29,937 bases of DNA from CAYJHC01 sp964370035 (GCA_964370035.1 CAYJGT010000015.1:1-29937), one strand, 5' to 3'. Shown: positions 1-9,215, numbered from the stretch's first letter. Translations and numbers: made by a program. The notes: generated from the letters alone by a model not told the origin.

Positions 1-32
1 ACTGCAAATAATTTTCTTAAATTCTTTTTCAT
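1..32 (-). CDS. 5' end of a truncated gene, probably an exported or membrane protein
   Basis: On the minus strand an ATG at 32-30 is preceded by AGAGGAG (45-39) with a 6-base spacer, an excellent ribosome binding site. The codons up to the window edge read MKKNLRKLFA and then GT. A short lysine/arginine-rich start turning hydrophobic is typical of a signal peptide or a first membrane segment, but only ten residues are visible. The gene is divergent from the yitT-type gene at 487. Its product cannot be named. The start call rests on the ribosome binding site alone. Confidence 0.55.
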   Translation of the reverse strand, partial: MKKNLRKLFA

Positions 33-486
33 TCTCTTCTCCTCTACTACTTCTTTTTTCTTTGTTTCTTTTCTTCTTGCTCTAACTTTTTAGAATTCAT
101 AACTTTGTATTAATTCGTTTGTAGTTATATAATTTTATTCCGTTTTTCAACTACAAACTAATAATATACTACCAATGTTAAATCTAAATGCCTATTTACC
201 TTAAATCTATGTAAAAATATTTTTATTAACCTAGCACTCTTAAATTATAAAAATCAAATTTTTTGATTTCTTCTAGACTTAACAGTTCCTTGGTATTAAC
301 ATAAGCATTTTTCTGTTATTCTAAAAATCACTTAAAAAAACATTGGCAAACATAGCATTATTTTTTTCTTTTTTTATCAACCTATATCTTTCATATGTAG
401 TTTCAGTTATAATGTAAAACAATTGTTGTATTGCTAATTTTCAGAAAATATAAAATATATTATTACATTTTTAAAGGAGGGAATAA
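33..486. other. Divergent intergenic region, no gene seen
   Basis: This AT-rich stretch separates the left-edge minus-strand gene from the plus-strand yitT-type gene and must hold both promoters. A TATAAT hexamer at 408-413 could be the -10 of the plus-strand gene, but I see no convincing -35 at 16-18 bases. A 10-bp perfect inverted repeat (117-126 with 149-158) lies on the side of the left-edge gene. No tRNA-like or riboswitch-like fold was recognised. Confidence 0.5.
117..158. repeat. 10-bp inverted repeat upstream of the left-edge gene
   Basis: GTTTGTAGTT (117-126) is the exact reverse complement of AACTACAAAC (149-158), with a 22-base spacer. It lies 85-126 bases upstream of the left-edge minus-strand start. 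It could be an operator, or a leader hairpin in that transcript. No U-run makes it an obvious terminator. Confidence 0.4.
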
Positions 487-1356
487 ATGGGTTCAAAAAA
501 AATCACATTTGTATTAGATTTTGCAATAGTAATAGTAGGGTGTTTTTTAACAGCTTTTGCCACAACTGCACTTTTGAGAGCGAATGGCTTAACAGTTAGC
601 GGAATAACAGGCCTTTCTATTACTTTAGAAAGCATAATTAATATTAGCTATGTATATATTTATTATGTAATAGTTTTCTTGATTTTAATTGCAACCCTAA
701 TTTTCTTAGGGAAAAAAGAAACTGGGAAAATAGTTCTTCTTGCCATTCTTTTCCCAACCGCCTTAGAAATTTTTGAATTAATTAAATTTGAGGTGATAAT
801 CTCCGATCCCTTATTAGCAATACTTGCATATTGCATAGTCGGTGGTATTGGTGTTGGCCTTTGCTATAGAAAAGGATATACCTTTGGCGGAAGTGATTCT
901 ATAGCTAAAATTATACAAATTAAAGTACTTCCCTTTTTATCATTAGGAAATATATTGCTTTTACTAGATTTAATCATCCTATCCACTGCTGCTGCTGTTT
1001 TAGGCTTGGAAATAGCTCTCTATGCTGCTCTCACCCAAGTCATTTTTATCCGTATTATTGATTATGTTTCTATAGGGCTTGGAATGACATTATACAAGTT
1101 AGAAATAATTTCATCAAAGCATGTTGACATTAGCAGATATATACTTGATGAAATAGGGCGAGGTGTTACAAAGAAAACTATTACTGGAGCCTTTACCGAC
1201 GAGGAAAAGACACAAATTAGTTGTGTTTGTTCTCCTAAAGAGTCAGCAGAAATCAGAAAATATATTATCTCAACAGACAAAAGTGCATTTATGGAAATCA
1301 TCCCTGTATATGATGTATGGGGAGGAAGAGGTAAGAGATTTAAAAAGTTTGATTAA
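487..1356 (+). CDS. YitT family membrane protein (DUF161 plus DUF2179)
   Basis: A 289-residue membrane protein of the YitT/YpjC family. The first ~200 residues contain about five hydrophobic segments with the family's small-residue loops (NGLTVSGITGLS near residue 33 and GYTFGGSD near residue 130). The last ~75 residues form the soluble DUF2179 domain, which has a ferredoxin-like fold in solved family members. The transport substrate of the family is not established. AAAGGAGG at 473-480, six bases before the ATG, sets the start. The gene stands alone between divergent and convergent neighbours and is followed by a long-loop inverted repeat that may end its transcript. Confidence 0.9.
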   Translation: MGSKKITFVLDFAIVIVGCFLTAFATTALLRANGLTVSGITGLSITLESIINISYVYIYYVIVFLILIATLIFLGKKETGKIVLLAILFPTALEIFELIKFEVIISDPLLAILAYCIVGGIGVGLCYRKGYTFGGSDSIAKIIQIKVLPFLSLGNILLLLDLIILSTAAAVLGLEIALYAALTQVIFIRIIDYVSIGLGMTLYKLEIISSKHVDISRYILDEIGRGVTKKTITGAFTDEEKTQISCVCSPKESAEIRKYIISTDKSAFMEIIPVYDVWGGRGKRFKKFD

Positions 1357-1369
1357 AGGTTCAACATAG

Positions 1370-1463
1370 AAAATAGACCCTTCTTACTTTAGCTCTGACA
1401 TCTTGATTTACTTCTAAATCTATCTTAGATATCAAAACCAGTATCATAGGAAGGGTCTATTTT
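1370..1463. terminator. Possible bidirectional terminator with a long loop
   Basis: AAAATAGACCCTTC (1370-1383) pairs perfectly with GAAGGGTCTATTTT (1450-1463), and a T-run follows on the plus strand (to 1465). The loop is 66 bases, far longer than in a standard intrinsic terminator, and contains a smaller TCTAA/TTAGA repeat. It lies between the converging yitT-type and Na/Pi cotransporter genes, where a two-way terminator is expected. Confidence 0.5.
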
Positions 1464-1502
1464 TATTAATCCAATCTGGTAATTTAAGTAAAACTCATTC
1501 TT

Positions 1503-3194
1503 TTACTCTTCATCAGGTGAAAGGTTAGAATCTTTAAAGTGGGTATCAGATAACACTGCATCTGCAATATTCTCACAATAATCCCCGATGTTTTCAATAT
1601 TATGAATAATTTCTGTGTAAATTACAGTAGCTGCAGGAGCACATAGATTGTCATTTACACGCTTCATATGTTGTCTTCTTAAATCATCTTCCATTTTATC
1701 CATTTCAACTTCATAGCCTTTTACTCTTAAAGCAAGCTCTTCACTTCCCGTTTCTAGGGCTGCAAGAGAATCTGTTACCATTTTTAAACCTAAATCGTAA
1801 CACTCATATATTTCAGCACAAGCTTTGTTTGACAAATCATATCTTTCTTTAGTTCTTTCTTGAGCTAGTTCCACAAGATTTTCACAAGAGTCACCAATAT
1901 GTTCTATATCTGAAACAACATGCAACATTCCTGAAATTCTTTCCCTTTGAGCCTCTGTGGTTGTATCTGTAGCCAAAATAGCTGCCAAATAGTCTGCAGT
2001 TTTCTTTTGCAAAATGTTTAAATTATCTTCGTCTTCAAAAACTTCTTTTATCGCTTTTTCATCTTTTTCTAATAAAGCCAGCCTAGACTTTTTCACCATT
2101 TTCTCTGCTATTTCTCCAATTCTAAAAATTTCTTTGAATGCAAGGTGGATTGCAAAGGTTGGGCGATCTACAACATGTAAATCTAAGAAAGCTGGTTCAG
2201 AAGGTAACTTTTCTAAATCTTTCCCCGGAATAAGTTTTGTAACAATTTTTACCAAAATAAATATGAACGGTAGCCATAAAACTGTAATTGTAATATTAAA
2301 GAATGTATGTGTATTTGCAATTTGTCTAGCTATCACCTCTAATTCTGGCCCTGAAGGCGAAATAAAGGTTATAAACTGAACAATTTGCGGAACAAACCAA
2401 ATAAATAATAAAGTTCCTGTTAGGTTAAAGATAACATGTGATAATGCAGTTCTTTTTGCATTTATAGATTGTCCAATTGATGCAAGTAATGCAGTAATTG
2501 TAGTTCCTATGTTATCACCAAACAAAATTGGAATTGCTCCATCTAATCCTAATATGCTTGTTACTCCATCAGGGCCAGCAGTTGATGCAAGGTTTTGAAG
2601 CACAGCAATTGTAGCTGAGCTACTCTGAACTAGAACAGTCATTAAGGTACCCACTGCTACTCCTAGTATCGGAACATCCTGAACTTGCTGCATCATATCA
2701 ACAAACACTGTTAGTTCTGCCAAAGGTTTCATTACGTCTCCCATGGTATTTATTCCAATAAATAAAAGTCCAAATCCGAATAGTACTTGCCCTATATCTT
2801 TTACTTTTTCAAACTTAACAAAAAAGAAATACATAATAAATCCAATAAAAACAATCGCCCATGCATAGTCCCCTATTTTAAAAGCAATTAACTGGGCCGT
2901 TATTGTTGTTCCTATATTCGCTCCCATAATTACACTGATCGCCTGTGGTAGTTTCATTAGCCCTGCACTTACAAATCCAATTACCATTACTGTTGTTGCA
3001 CTACTACTTTGAAGTACGGCCGTTGCTAAAGCTCCAGCCATTACCCCTACAATAGGATTTCTCGTTAACAAGGACAAAATATTACGCATTTTATCCCCAG
3101 CTGACTTTTGAAGCCCATCACTCATCATATTCATTCCGAATATGAATACAGCTAGTCCCCCTAAACATGTTATTATAATTTGATGAGTCTCCAT
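1503..3194 (-). CDS. Na/Pi cotransporter family protein with C-terminal PhoU domain
   Basis: A 563-residue protein of the NptA/YjbB type, predicted to move phosphate with sodium across the membrane. The inverted-repeat signature is clear: QSSSATT at residues 62-68 and QSSSAT at 190-195, each matched by GANIGTTITA (91-100) and GDNIGTTITA (226-235). The membrane part ends near residue 320. Residues ~345-550 form a helical PhoU-like region, with the conserved style 'HVVSDIEHIGDSCENL' and 'HNIENIGDYCENIADA'. GGAGGG lies five bases before the ATG. No pst/pho genes are adjacent. The membrane fold is certain; phosphate as substrate is inferred from family. Confidence 0.92.
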   Translation of the reverse strand: METHQIIITCLGGLAVFIFGMNMMSDGLQKSAGDKMRNILSLLTRNPIVGVMAGALATAVLQSSSATTVMVIGFVSAGLMKLPQAISVIMGANIGTTITAQLIAFKIGDYAWAIVFIGFIMYFFFVKFEKVKDIGQVLFGFGLLFIGINTMGDVMKPLAELTVFVDMMQQVQDVPILGVAVGTLMTVLVQSSSATIAVLQNLASTAGPDGVTSILGLDGAIPILFGDNIGTTITALLASIGQSINAKRTALSHVIFNLTGTLLFIWFVPQIVQFITFISPSGPELEVIARQIANTHTFFNITITVLWLPFIFILVKIVTKLIPGKDLEKLPSEPAFLDLHVVDRPTFAIHLAFKEIFRIGEIAEKMVKKSRLALLEKDEKAIKEVFEDEDNLNILQKKTADYLAAILATDTTTEAQRERISGMLHVVSDIEHIGDSCENLVELAQERTKERYDLSNKACAEIYECYDLGLKMVTDSLAALETGSEELALRVKGYEVEMDKMEDDLRRQHMKRVNDNLCAPAATVIYTEIIHNIENIGDYCENIADAVLSDTHFKDSNLSPDEE

Positions 3195-3346
3195 ATTTCC
3201 CTCCGTTTATTGAACATATTTTTTTGTTCTGATAAGCAACATATTCCATATTTATTTTAACATAAAACATTGCTTTTAGTTCTATTTATTTTGTGTTTTT
3301 TTGGTGTTTCTTTTGTTCTTTTGATTTTTCAAATTATCTTCAATTT

Positions 3347-4252
3347 CTAATTAGTATATATTCTATCTATATTGACATCTTTTAAAATTTCCTTTTCCAG
3401 GGCCTTCTTGTTAAGAATTCCCCCTTGTTCAGAACTATCCACTATAACTTTTCTAGAATAATTTAAAATTTCACTACTTCCTTTATAGCTACAATCCCCT
3501 AAGTCAAATATAATTTGTGTAAATTTTTTTGTTTTTCTAATATAGTCGCACATAGAGATTACTTCTTTATTATCAATATAAAAAATAGGATTTTCCATTC
3601 TGTCATAGTTAAATTTAAATATTGAAGAAAAAATTTCTTCAACAAAGTCATCTATACTATATGAAACTCCGTCTTTGTTTTTACTAAAAAAGAAAAAATA
3701 TCGTCTTAAATTGTTTTTATTACTAACATATTCATCTTGCACCCACCTTTTCAAACTGATTATTAGGGTTTTTTCCTCATTTCCTAGGGTTTTTACACTC
3801 TCACAAAGCGATCTTATATCATCAAACATTAAGGCTGATAAAATCATTGTTTTTTCTAAATCTTCTGCAAATCCCCTAGCTGTTTTTTGTGAATATATAA
3901 TTATTTTACCTTCTCCAATAATATCCTTTATGCTACTAAATTTTGATAATACTATTTTCCCTTTTAAAAATTCATTAAATTTATTATCTTCAACTGGTAT
4001 TTTCCTCACTAAAAAAATTACTGATTCGTATTTTTTTTTATCTAATTCACGAAGATTAACTAAAGCACCACTATTAATTAACTCTTCCCATTCAATAATA
4101 ACTAAGTCATCCTCCAAATTATCAATATACTTAATAGTATTTTCAATATTTATAAATCGAATATTAATCCCATCATAATTTTCGTTGATTGCTCTCATCA
4201 ATTCATTCCTGTAATCATTAGCTGCTATTATTCCTATCCTTATATTTTCCAT
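3347..4252 (-). CDS. Uncharacterised protein, possibly a P-loop-less CpaE/TadZ-like protein
   Basis: A 301-residue soluble protein I do not recognise firmly. I chose ATG 4252 because AGAGGAG lies just upstream (3-base gap); an in-frame GTG at 4285 would add 11 residues but has no ribosome binding site. Residues 1-110 look like a receiver-type alpha/beta domain: a hydrophobic strand IRIGIIAAN, then DLVIIEWEEL where a phospho-acceptor Asp would sit. The last third has IIFDLGDCSYKG, reminiscent of the 'vviDlg' strand of MinD-like ATPases such as CpaE/TadZ. No Walker A P-loop is visible where one would be expected (around residues 110-130), so ATPase activity is unlikely. Monocistronic: a terminator precedes it and its downstream neighbour has its own start region. 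No pilus genes are nearby. Confidence 0.65.
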   Translation of the reverse strand: MENIRIGIIAANDYRNELMRAINENYDGINIRFINIENTIKYIDNLEDDLVIIEWEELINSGALVNLRELDKKKYESVIFLVRKIPVEDNKFNEFLKGKIVLSKFSSIKDIIGEGKIIIYSQKTARGFAEDLEKTMILSALMFDDIRSLCESVKTLGNEEKTLIISLKRWVQDEYVSNKNNLRRYFFFFSKNKDGVSYSIDDFVEEIFSSIFKFNYDRMENPIFYIDNKEVISMCDYIRKTKKFTQIIFDLGDCSYKGSSEILNYSRKVIVDSSEQGGILNKKALEKEILKDVNIDRIYTN

Positions 4253-4364
4253 AATCTCCTCTAGCTTATTAAGCAAAAATTTCACTTAGCGCTATTCTTT
4301 CTTCCTTTGAATTCCGCAAAGGATCGGGGTTTTTCTAATTTGCCCTTAGGTTTAATCAAAAGCA

Positions 4365-4398
4365 AAAAACAGAAAGACCTGTAGGGCTTTCTGTTTTT
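4365..4398 (-). terminator. Intrinsic terminator of the phoH-ppdK operon
   Basis: AAAAACAGAAAG (4365-4376) and CTTTCTGTTTTT (4387-4398) form a perfect 12-bp stem with a 10-base loop, 34 bases after the ppdK stop. On the minus strand the stem ends in a T-run. The structure is symmetric and could act in both directions. Confidence 0.85.
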
Positions 4399-4431
4399 GT
4401 ATATTATATTATTTAGTTTGATTAATATATT

Positions 4432-7056
4432 CTATTTTTTATTTCTAATTGCGGCCTGTGCAGCTGCTAGTCTTGCAGTAGGAACTCTGAACGGTGAGCA
4501 AGAAACGTAGTTCAATCCAATCCTGTGGCAGAAATCAATAGACTTAGGGTCTCCCCCATGCTCTCCACAAATTCCTAGTTTAATATTATCCCTCTTTGAC
4601 TTTCCTTTTACTACAGCCATTTCAACTAGTTGTCCAACTCCAACTTGATCTAGAGTTTGGAATGGATCTTGTTCAAAAATGCCAACCTCTCTATATTCCT
4701 TAATAATATTTCCAGTATCATCTCTAGAAAAACCAAATGCCATTTGCGTAAGGTCATTAGTTCCAAAGGAGAAAAACTCTGCTTCTTCTGCAATAGCATC
4801 TGCAGTTAACGCTGCTCTAGGAATTTCAATCATGGTTCCTACAAGATACTTAACTTCAGCACCTTCCTTTTCAAAGCATCTGTTTATCGTGTCTACAACA
4901 ACTTTTTTAACAAAAGCTAATTCTGCAACTTCTCCAACAAGAGGAATCATTATCTCCGGTACAATTTCCATACCCTTTTCTTTTTTAAGCTCTAACGCTG
5001 CTGTAATTATTGCCTCAGCTTGCATTTCAGCAATTTCCGGATAAGTAATTGCAAGTCTGCATCCTCTATGTCCAAGCATTGGATTAAACTCGTGCAAATC
5101 TGCAACTCTTTTTGATAGTTTTTCATAAGGAACATCAATTTGCTTTGCAAGTTCTTTTATTTCTCCATCAGTATGAGGTAAGAACTCATGTAAAGGAGGA
5201 TCTAAAAGTCTAATTGTAACAGGTCTATCTTCCATTACCTCATATATTCCTTTGAAGTCTGCCTTTTGATAAGGAAGTAATAAAGCTAAAGCAGCTCTTC
5301 TTTCTTCTTCAGTTTCCGACAAAATCATTCTTCTAACATTTGTAATTCTGTCTTCTTCAAAAAACATATGTTCAGTTCTGCAAAGCCCAATCCCTTCAGC
5401 TCCAAAATCTACTGCAACCTGTGAATCATTAGGGTTATCCGCATTAGTTCTTATGTTTAACTCTCTTTTTTCATCAGCCCACTCCATTATTTTAGCAAAA
5501 TCGCCCGATAAGTTTGGAACAACTGTTGCAACTTGGCCTTCATATACAGTTCCTACAGTACCATTTAATGAGATATAATCTCCTTCAACATAAGTAACAT
5601 CACCTATGATAAGTTTCTTATTTTCTTCATCAACAACAATGCCAGAGCAACCTGCAACACAGCATTTTCCCATACCTCTTGCTACAACTGCAGCATGAGA
5701 AGTCATTCCACCTCTTGCCGTTAGTATACCTTCAGCTACTACCATCCCTGCTAAATCTTCTGGAGATGTTTCTTTTCTTACTAAAATAGTCTTTTCCCCA
5801 TTATTAGATGCTTCCACTGCATGATTTGCTTCAAAATAAATCTTCCCAGTAGCAGCTCCTGGAGAAGCTGGCAATCCTTTTGTTAACTCCTTTGCACTCT
5901 TAATAGCTTCTTCATCAAACTTTGGATGAAGCAATTGGTCTATCTGCTCAGGTCCTATTCTAAGTAATGCGGTTTCTTTATCAATAAGCCCCATTTCCAC
6001 CATATCTACAGCCACTCTAAGTGCCGCAGCTGCAGTTCTTTTACCACTTCTAGTTTGAAGCATATAAAGCTTGTTTCTTTCAACAGTAAATTCCATGTCT
6101 TGCATATCAGCATAATGATTTTCTAGCAAATCAGAAATTTTCTCAAATTGAGTATATACCTCAGGAAATGCTTCTTTCATTTCTGAAATAGGAAGTGGAG
6201 TTCTAATTCCTGCTACAACATCTTCCCCTTGAGCATTTACCAAGAATTCGCCAAACAGCTTTCTTTCTCCATCAACTGGGCTTCTAGTGAATGCAACTCC
6301 AGTACCCGAAGTGTCACCCATATTACCAAATACCATGGACTGTACATTTACTGCAGTCCCCATAGAAGATGGGATATCATTAAGTTGACGGTATAAAATA
6401 GCTCTATCATTATTCCAAGACCTAAATACAGCCATAATTGCTTCCATCAACTGTTCTTTTGCATCTTGTGGAAAGTCTCTATTTAATTCATTTTTAAACA
6501 ATTCCTTATATTTAATGATTATATCTTGTAAATCTTCTGTGGAAAGATCCACATCATTTTCTATGCCTTTTTCTTCTTTCTTTGCATCAAATATTTTATC
6601 AAACTTTGTTTTTGAAATTTCCAAAGCCACATCACTAAACATTTGTATAAATCTTCTATAGCTATCATAAGCAAATCTAGGATTTTCTGTTAATTCAGCT
6701 AGCCCTTCTACCACTTCGTCATTTAGTCCAAGGTTAAGAATAGTATCCATCATTCCAGGCATAGAAACAGGTGCCCCTGATCTAACCGAAACTAATAGAG
6801 GATCTTCTTTTTTACCAAACTTTTTACCTGTAACATTTTCTAGTTCTTCTAATTTAGCAAAGATTTCTTCAATAATTTCGTCTTTGACTTTTCTATCTTC
6901 AGCATAATAACTGATACAAGCATCCGTGCTTACAGTAAAGCCAAAAGGTACTGGCAATCCAACCTTTGTCATTTCAGCAAGGTTAGCACCTTTTCCCCCT
7001 AGAACTGCTTTCATTTCTTTCGTTCCCTCATTAAAAGAGTAAACAAACTTTTCCAT
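4432..7056 (-). CDS. ppdK: Pyruvate, phosphate dikinase
   Basis: An 874-residue enzyme, the usual full length, that interconverts pyruvate + ATP + Pi and PEP + AMP + PPi in the cytoplasm. The N-terminal ATP-grasp part starts with GGKGANLAEM. The swivelling phosphohistidine domain carries GGMTSHAAVVARGMG with the catalytic His at 454. The C-terminal TIM-barrel has GTNDLTQMAFGFSRDD and CGEHGG with the catalytic Cys at 830. AGGAGG (7071-7066) precedes the ATG. It starts 23 bases after glyS and is the last gene of the long operon. In anaerobes it often works with glycolysis, yielding extra ATP equivalents from PPi, which is an inference here. Confidence 0.97.
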   Translation of the reverse strand: MEKFVYSFNEGTKEMKAVLGGKGANLAEMTKVGLPVPFGFTVSTDACISYYAEDRKVKDEIIEEIFAKLEELENVTGKKFGKKEDPLLVSVRSGAPVSMPGMMDTILNLGLNDEVVEGLAELTENPRFAYDSYRRFIQMFSDVALEISKTKFDKIFDAKKEEKGIENDVDLSTEDLQDIIIKYKELFKNELNRDFPQDAKEQLMEAIMAVFRSWNNDRAILYRQLNDIPSSMGTAVNVQSMVFGNMGDTSGTGVAFTRSPVDGERKLFGEFLVNAQGEDVVAGIRTPLPISEMKEAFPEVYTQFEKISDLLENHYADMQDMEFTVERNKLYMLQTRSGKRTAAAALRVAVDMVEMGLIDKETALLRIGPEQIDQLLHPKFDEEAIKSAKELTKGLPASPGAATGKIYFEANHAVEASNNGEKTILVRKETSPEDLAGMVVAEGILTARGGMTSHAAVVARGMGKCCVAGCSGIVVDEENKKLIIGDVTYVEGDYISLNGTVGTVYEGQVATVVPNLSGDFAKIMEWADEKRELNIRTNADNPNDSQVAVDFGAEGIGLCRTEHMFFEEDRITNVRRMILSETEEERRAALALLLPYQKADFKGIYEVMEDRPVTIRLLDPPLHEFLPHTDGEIKELAKQIDVPYEKLSKRVADLHEFNPMLGHRGCRLAITYPEIAEMQAEAIITAALELKKEKGMEIVPEIMIPLVGEVAELAFVKKVVVDTINRCFEKEGAEVKYLVGTMIEIPRAALTADAIAEEAEFFSFGTNDLTQMAFGFSRDDTGNIIKEYREVGIFEQDPFQTLDQVGVGQLVEMAVVKGKSKRDNIKLGICGEHGGDPKSIDFCHRIGLNYVSCSPFRVPTARLAAAQAAIRNKK

Positions 7057-7079
7057 TAACTTCTTCCTCCTACAAAAAA

Positions 7080-8504
7080 TTAGAATTGTACTTTCTCTTC
7101 CAAGTACCCTTTAACGTCTTGAACAGGTATTCTTATCTGTTCCATTGTATCTCTATCTCTAATAGTTACACAACCATCAGTTTCAGTTTCAAAATCTACG
7201 CATATACTATAAGGAGTTCCAATTTCATCTTCTCTCCTATATCTTTTTCCTATAGAACCCGCCGCATCGTAATCTACCATAAAGTGCTTACTTAGTTCTT
7301 CATATATTGGCATTGCAACATCTTCTAATTTTTTTGCCAACGGTAGAACTGCAGCTTTAAATGGAGCTAAGGCAGGATGAAATCTTAGAACTACTCTAGT
7401 GTCTTCTTTTCCTTTTCCATCCACTACTGTTTCTTCATCATAGGCATCTACTAAAAATGCTAATGTCACTCTATCTGCACCAAGTGAAGGCTCTATACAA
7501 TATGGAACATATCGTTCTACATTTTTAGGATTATTTGGATCCTGATCAACATAATTCATATCCTCACCAGAATGTTCCATATGCTGCTTTAAGTCAAAAT
7601 CTGTTCTATCTGCAATTCCCCATAATTCTCCCCATCCAAATGGGAATAAATATTCTATGTCTGTAGTAGCATTACTATAATGTGATAGTTCTTCTGCATC
7701 ATGATCTCTAAATCTAACATTATTTTCATTCATACTTAATGATTTAAGAAATTGGATACAATAGTCTTTCCAATAGTCAAACCATTCTAAATCAGTTCCT
7801 GGCTTACAGAAGAATTCTAGTTCCATTTGTTCAAATTCTCTTGTTCTAAATGTAAAATTCCCGGGAGTTATTTCATTTCTAAAAGATTTTCCAATTTGGG
7901 CTATGCCAAAAGGAAGTTTTTTTCTGCTTGATCTTTGTACATTTTTGAAATTCACAAAAATCCCTTGGGCAGTTTCTGGTCTTAAGAATATCTCTGTGCT
8001 TGAATCTTCAGTAACTCCTTGGTGAGTTTTAAACATTAAGTTAAATTGCCTAATATTGGTAAAGTCTTTTTTATTGCAACTGGGGCAAAGAATATTTTCA
8101 TCAGTAATGTAAGCTTCAAGCTTTTCTTTAGACCAACCATCTACAGTAATGTCTTCAATGCCTTTTGCCTTAACATACTCTTCAACCATTTGGTCTGCTC
8201 TAAATCTTTCCTTGCAACTTTTACAATCAATTAACGGGTCAGAGAATCCTCCAACATGGCCTGAGGCTACCCATGCTTTAGGATTCATTAAAATCGCAGC
8301 ATCTACACCAACATTATATTTAGATTCTTGAACAAATTTTTTCCACCAAGCTTTTTTTACATTATTCTTAAACTCTACCCCCAAAGGGCCATAGTCCCAA
8401 GTGTTTGCAAGTCCTCCATAAATCTCTGATCCTGGAAAGATAAATCCTCTACCTTTTGCTAGGGCTGTGATTTTTTCCATTGTTTTTATTTGTATTTCGC
8501 TCAT
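7080..8504 (-). CDS. glyS: Glycyl-tRNA synthetase, single-chain class II type
   Basis: A 474-residue alpha2-type glycyl-tRNA synthetase that charges tRNA-Gly. It begins with the typical region GFIFPGSEIYGGLANTWDYGPLG, has a zinc-ribbon-like insertion (CKSCKERF and CPSCNKKDF), class II motifs around FRNEITPGNFTFRTREFEQMELE, and a C-terminal anticodon-binding domain ending in IRIPVQDVKGYLEE. I place the start at ATG 8504 rather than the ATG at 8516. The site AAGGA (8520-8516) abuts the first but lies 11 bases before the second, and the second follows the previous stop by one base, which suggests translational coupling. This is the eukaryote/archaea-like form used by many Firmicutes, not the alpha/beta tetramer. 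Confidence 0.96.
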   Translation of the reverse strand: MSEIQIKTMEKITALAKGRGFIFPGSEIYGGLANTWDYGPLGVEFKNNVKKAWWKKFVQESKYNVGVDAAILMNPKAWVASGHVGGFSDPLIDCKSCKERFRADQMVEEYVKAKGIEDITVDGWSKEKLEAYITDENILCPSCNKKDFTNIRQFNLMFKTHQGVTEDSSTEIFLRPETAQGIFVNFKNVQRSSRKKLPFGIAQIGKSFRNEITPGNFTFRTREFEQMELEFFCKPGTDLEWFDYWKDYCIQFLKSLSMNENNVRFRDHDAEELSHYSNATTDIEYLFPFGWGELWGIADRTDFDLKQHMEHSGEDMNYVDQDPNNPKNVERYVPYCIEPSLGADRVTLAFLVDAYDEETVVDGKGKEDTRVVLRFHPALAPFKAAVLPLAKKLEDVAMPIYEELSKHFMVDYDAAGSIGKRYRREDEIGTPYSICVDFETETDGCVTIRDRDTMEQIRIPVQDVKGYLEEKVQF

Positions 8505-8505
8505 A

Positions 8506-9189
8506 CTATTTCTCATCCTTTTTCTTTGTTGTTTTCTTTTTTGTGCTTTTTATTGGCTCTTCTTCTGCTTCTTCAGCCATAAAGTCTTCGGCGAACTCCT
8601 CCATTTGTCTTTCGCCTCTTTTTGTTACTATTTCAGTTTTTTCTTTAATTTTATCATAAACTTCACTAGTAACAACTTTGTCATAAACTGTACTTCCTTT
8701 TACTTTGTCAACAACATCTTTACTTTTTGTCTTAACAGTATCTGCTGCTGTATAGCTTTTTTCAACTACTACATTTACACCATCTTTAGCTGTTCCACTA
8801 ACATCGACAATTGTTCCGTCTGTCTTAACAATTTCAATATTACATTTGAAACCAAAAGATGCTGCTGTAGCTATTATAAATCCCCAAGGTGTGATAAATG
8901 CACCTACTAAACCAATACTAACAGGAATACTTAAAATAGGTTCTCCATCTTCATTTGTAATTCTAACTCTAGAAGCATTTCCTTTTGCTACAGTTTCTTT
9001 TAGTGCGTTCAAAATGTTTTGGCCTACATTCCCTACCGTACTATCATCATTTACTTCCGACATAGATTCTAAACTAACTATTGCATCTACTACACTTCCA
9101 TTAGCATTTTCTAAAGCAGCTTTTGCTTCTTTATAGCTTACCCCTGTTTTTTCTTTTACTAATTCAATTTTTTCCAAAGTAATCTCCAT
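8506..9189 (-). CDS. UBA-like plus DUF4342 domain protein
   Basis: A 227-residue protein. Residues 1-45 (VKEKTGVSYKEAKAALENANGSVVDAIVSLE) match the three-helix UBA/TS-N fold seen at the N terminus of EF-Ts. Residues ~65-135 form the DUF4342 domain, with a hydrophobic hairpin (IPVSIGLVGAFITPWGFIIATAASFGF) that may insert in or lie on the membrane. The last 90 residues are charged and end in a lysine-rich tail (KKTTKKKDEK). Function unknown. AGGAGG lies six bases upstream of the start. It sits between recO and glyS in a tight operon, an arrangement I recall from other Clostridia; a link to translation or nucleic acids is only a guess. Confidence 0.85.
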   Translation of the reverse strand: MEITLEKIELVKEKTGVSYKEAKAALENANGSVVDAIVSLESMSEVNDDSTVGNVGQNILNALKETVAKGNASRVRITNEDGEPILSIPVSIGLVGAFITPWGFIIATAASFGFKCNIEIVKTDGTIVDVSGTAKDGVNVVVEKSYTAADTVKTKSKDVVDKVKGSTVYDKVVTSEVYDKIKEKTEIVTKRGERQMEEFAEDFMAEEAEEEPIKSTKKKTTKKKDEK

Positions 9190-9215
9190 ATTATCCTCCT
9201 AATTCCCGTTAAGTT

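Noticed and set aside
2014..2379. 121-codon plus-strand open frame
   Set aside because: Antisense to the well-supported Na/Pi cotransporter.
3675..4178. 167-codon plus-strand open frame
   Set aside because: It lies fully antisense to the 301-residue gene, has no ribosome binding site and its translation is low-complexity Ser/Leu/Phe from AT-rich DNA.
4290..4350. Sigma-28-like promoter (CCCCGATCC with an upstream CTAAG) before the 301-residue gene
   Set aside because: Only the CCGAT core matches; the -35 is weak and no motility or chemotaxis gene is nearby.
8467..8910. 147-codon plus-strand open frame rich in Phe and Cys
   Set aside because: Antisense shadow of the lysine-rich DUF4342 gene and the glyS start; no ribosome binding site and no family resemblance.
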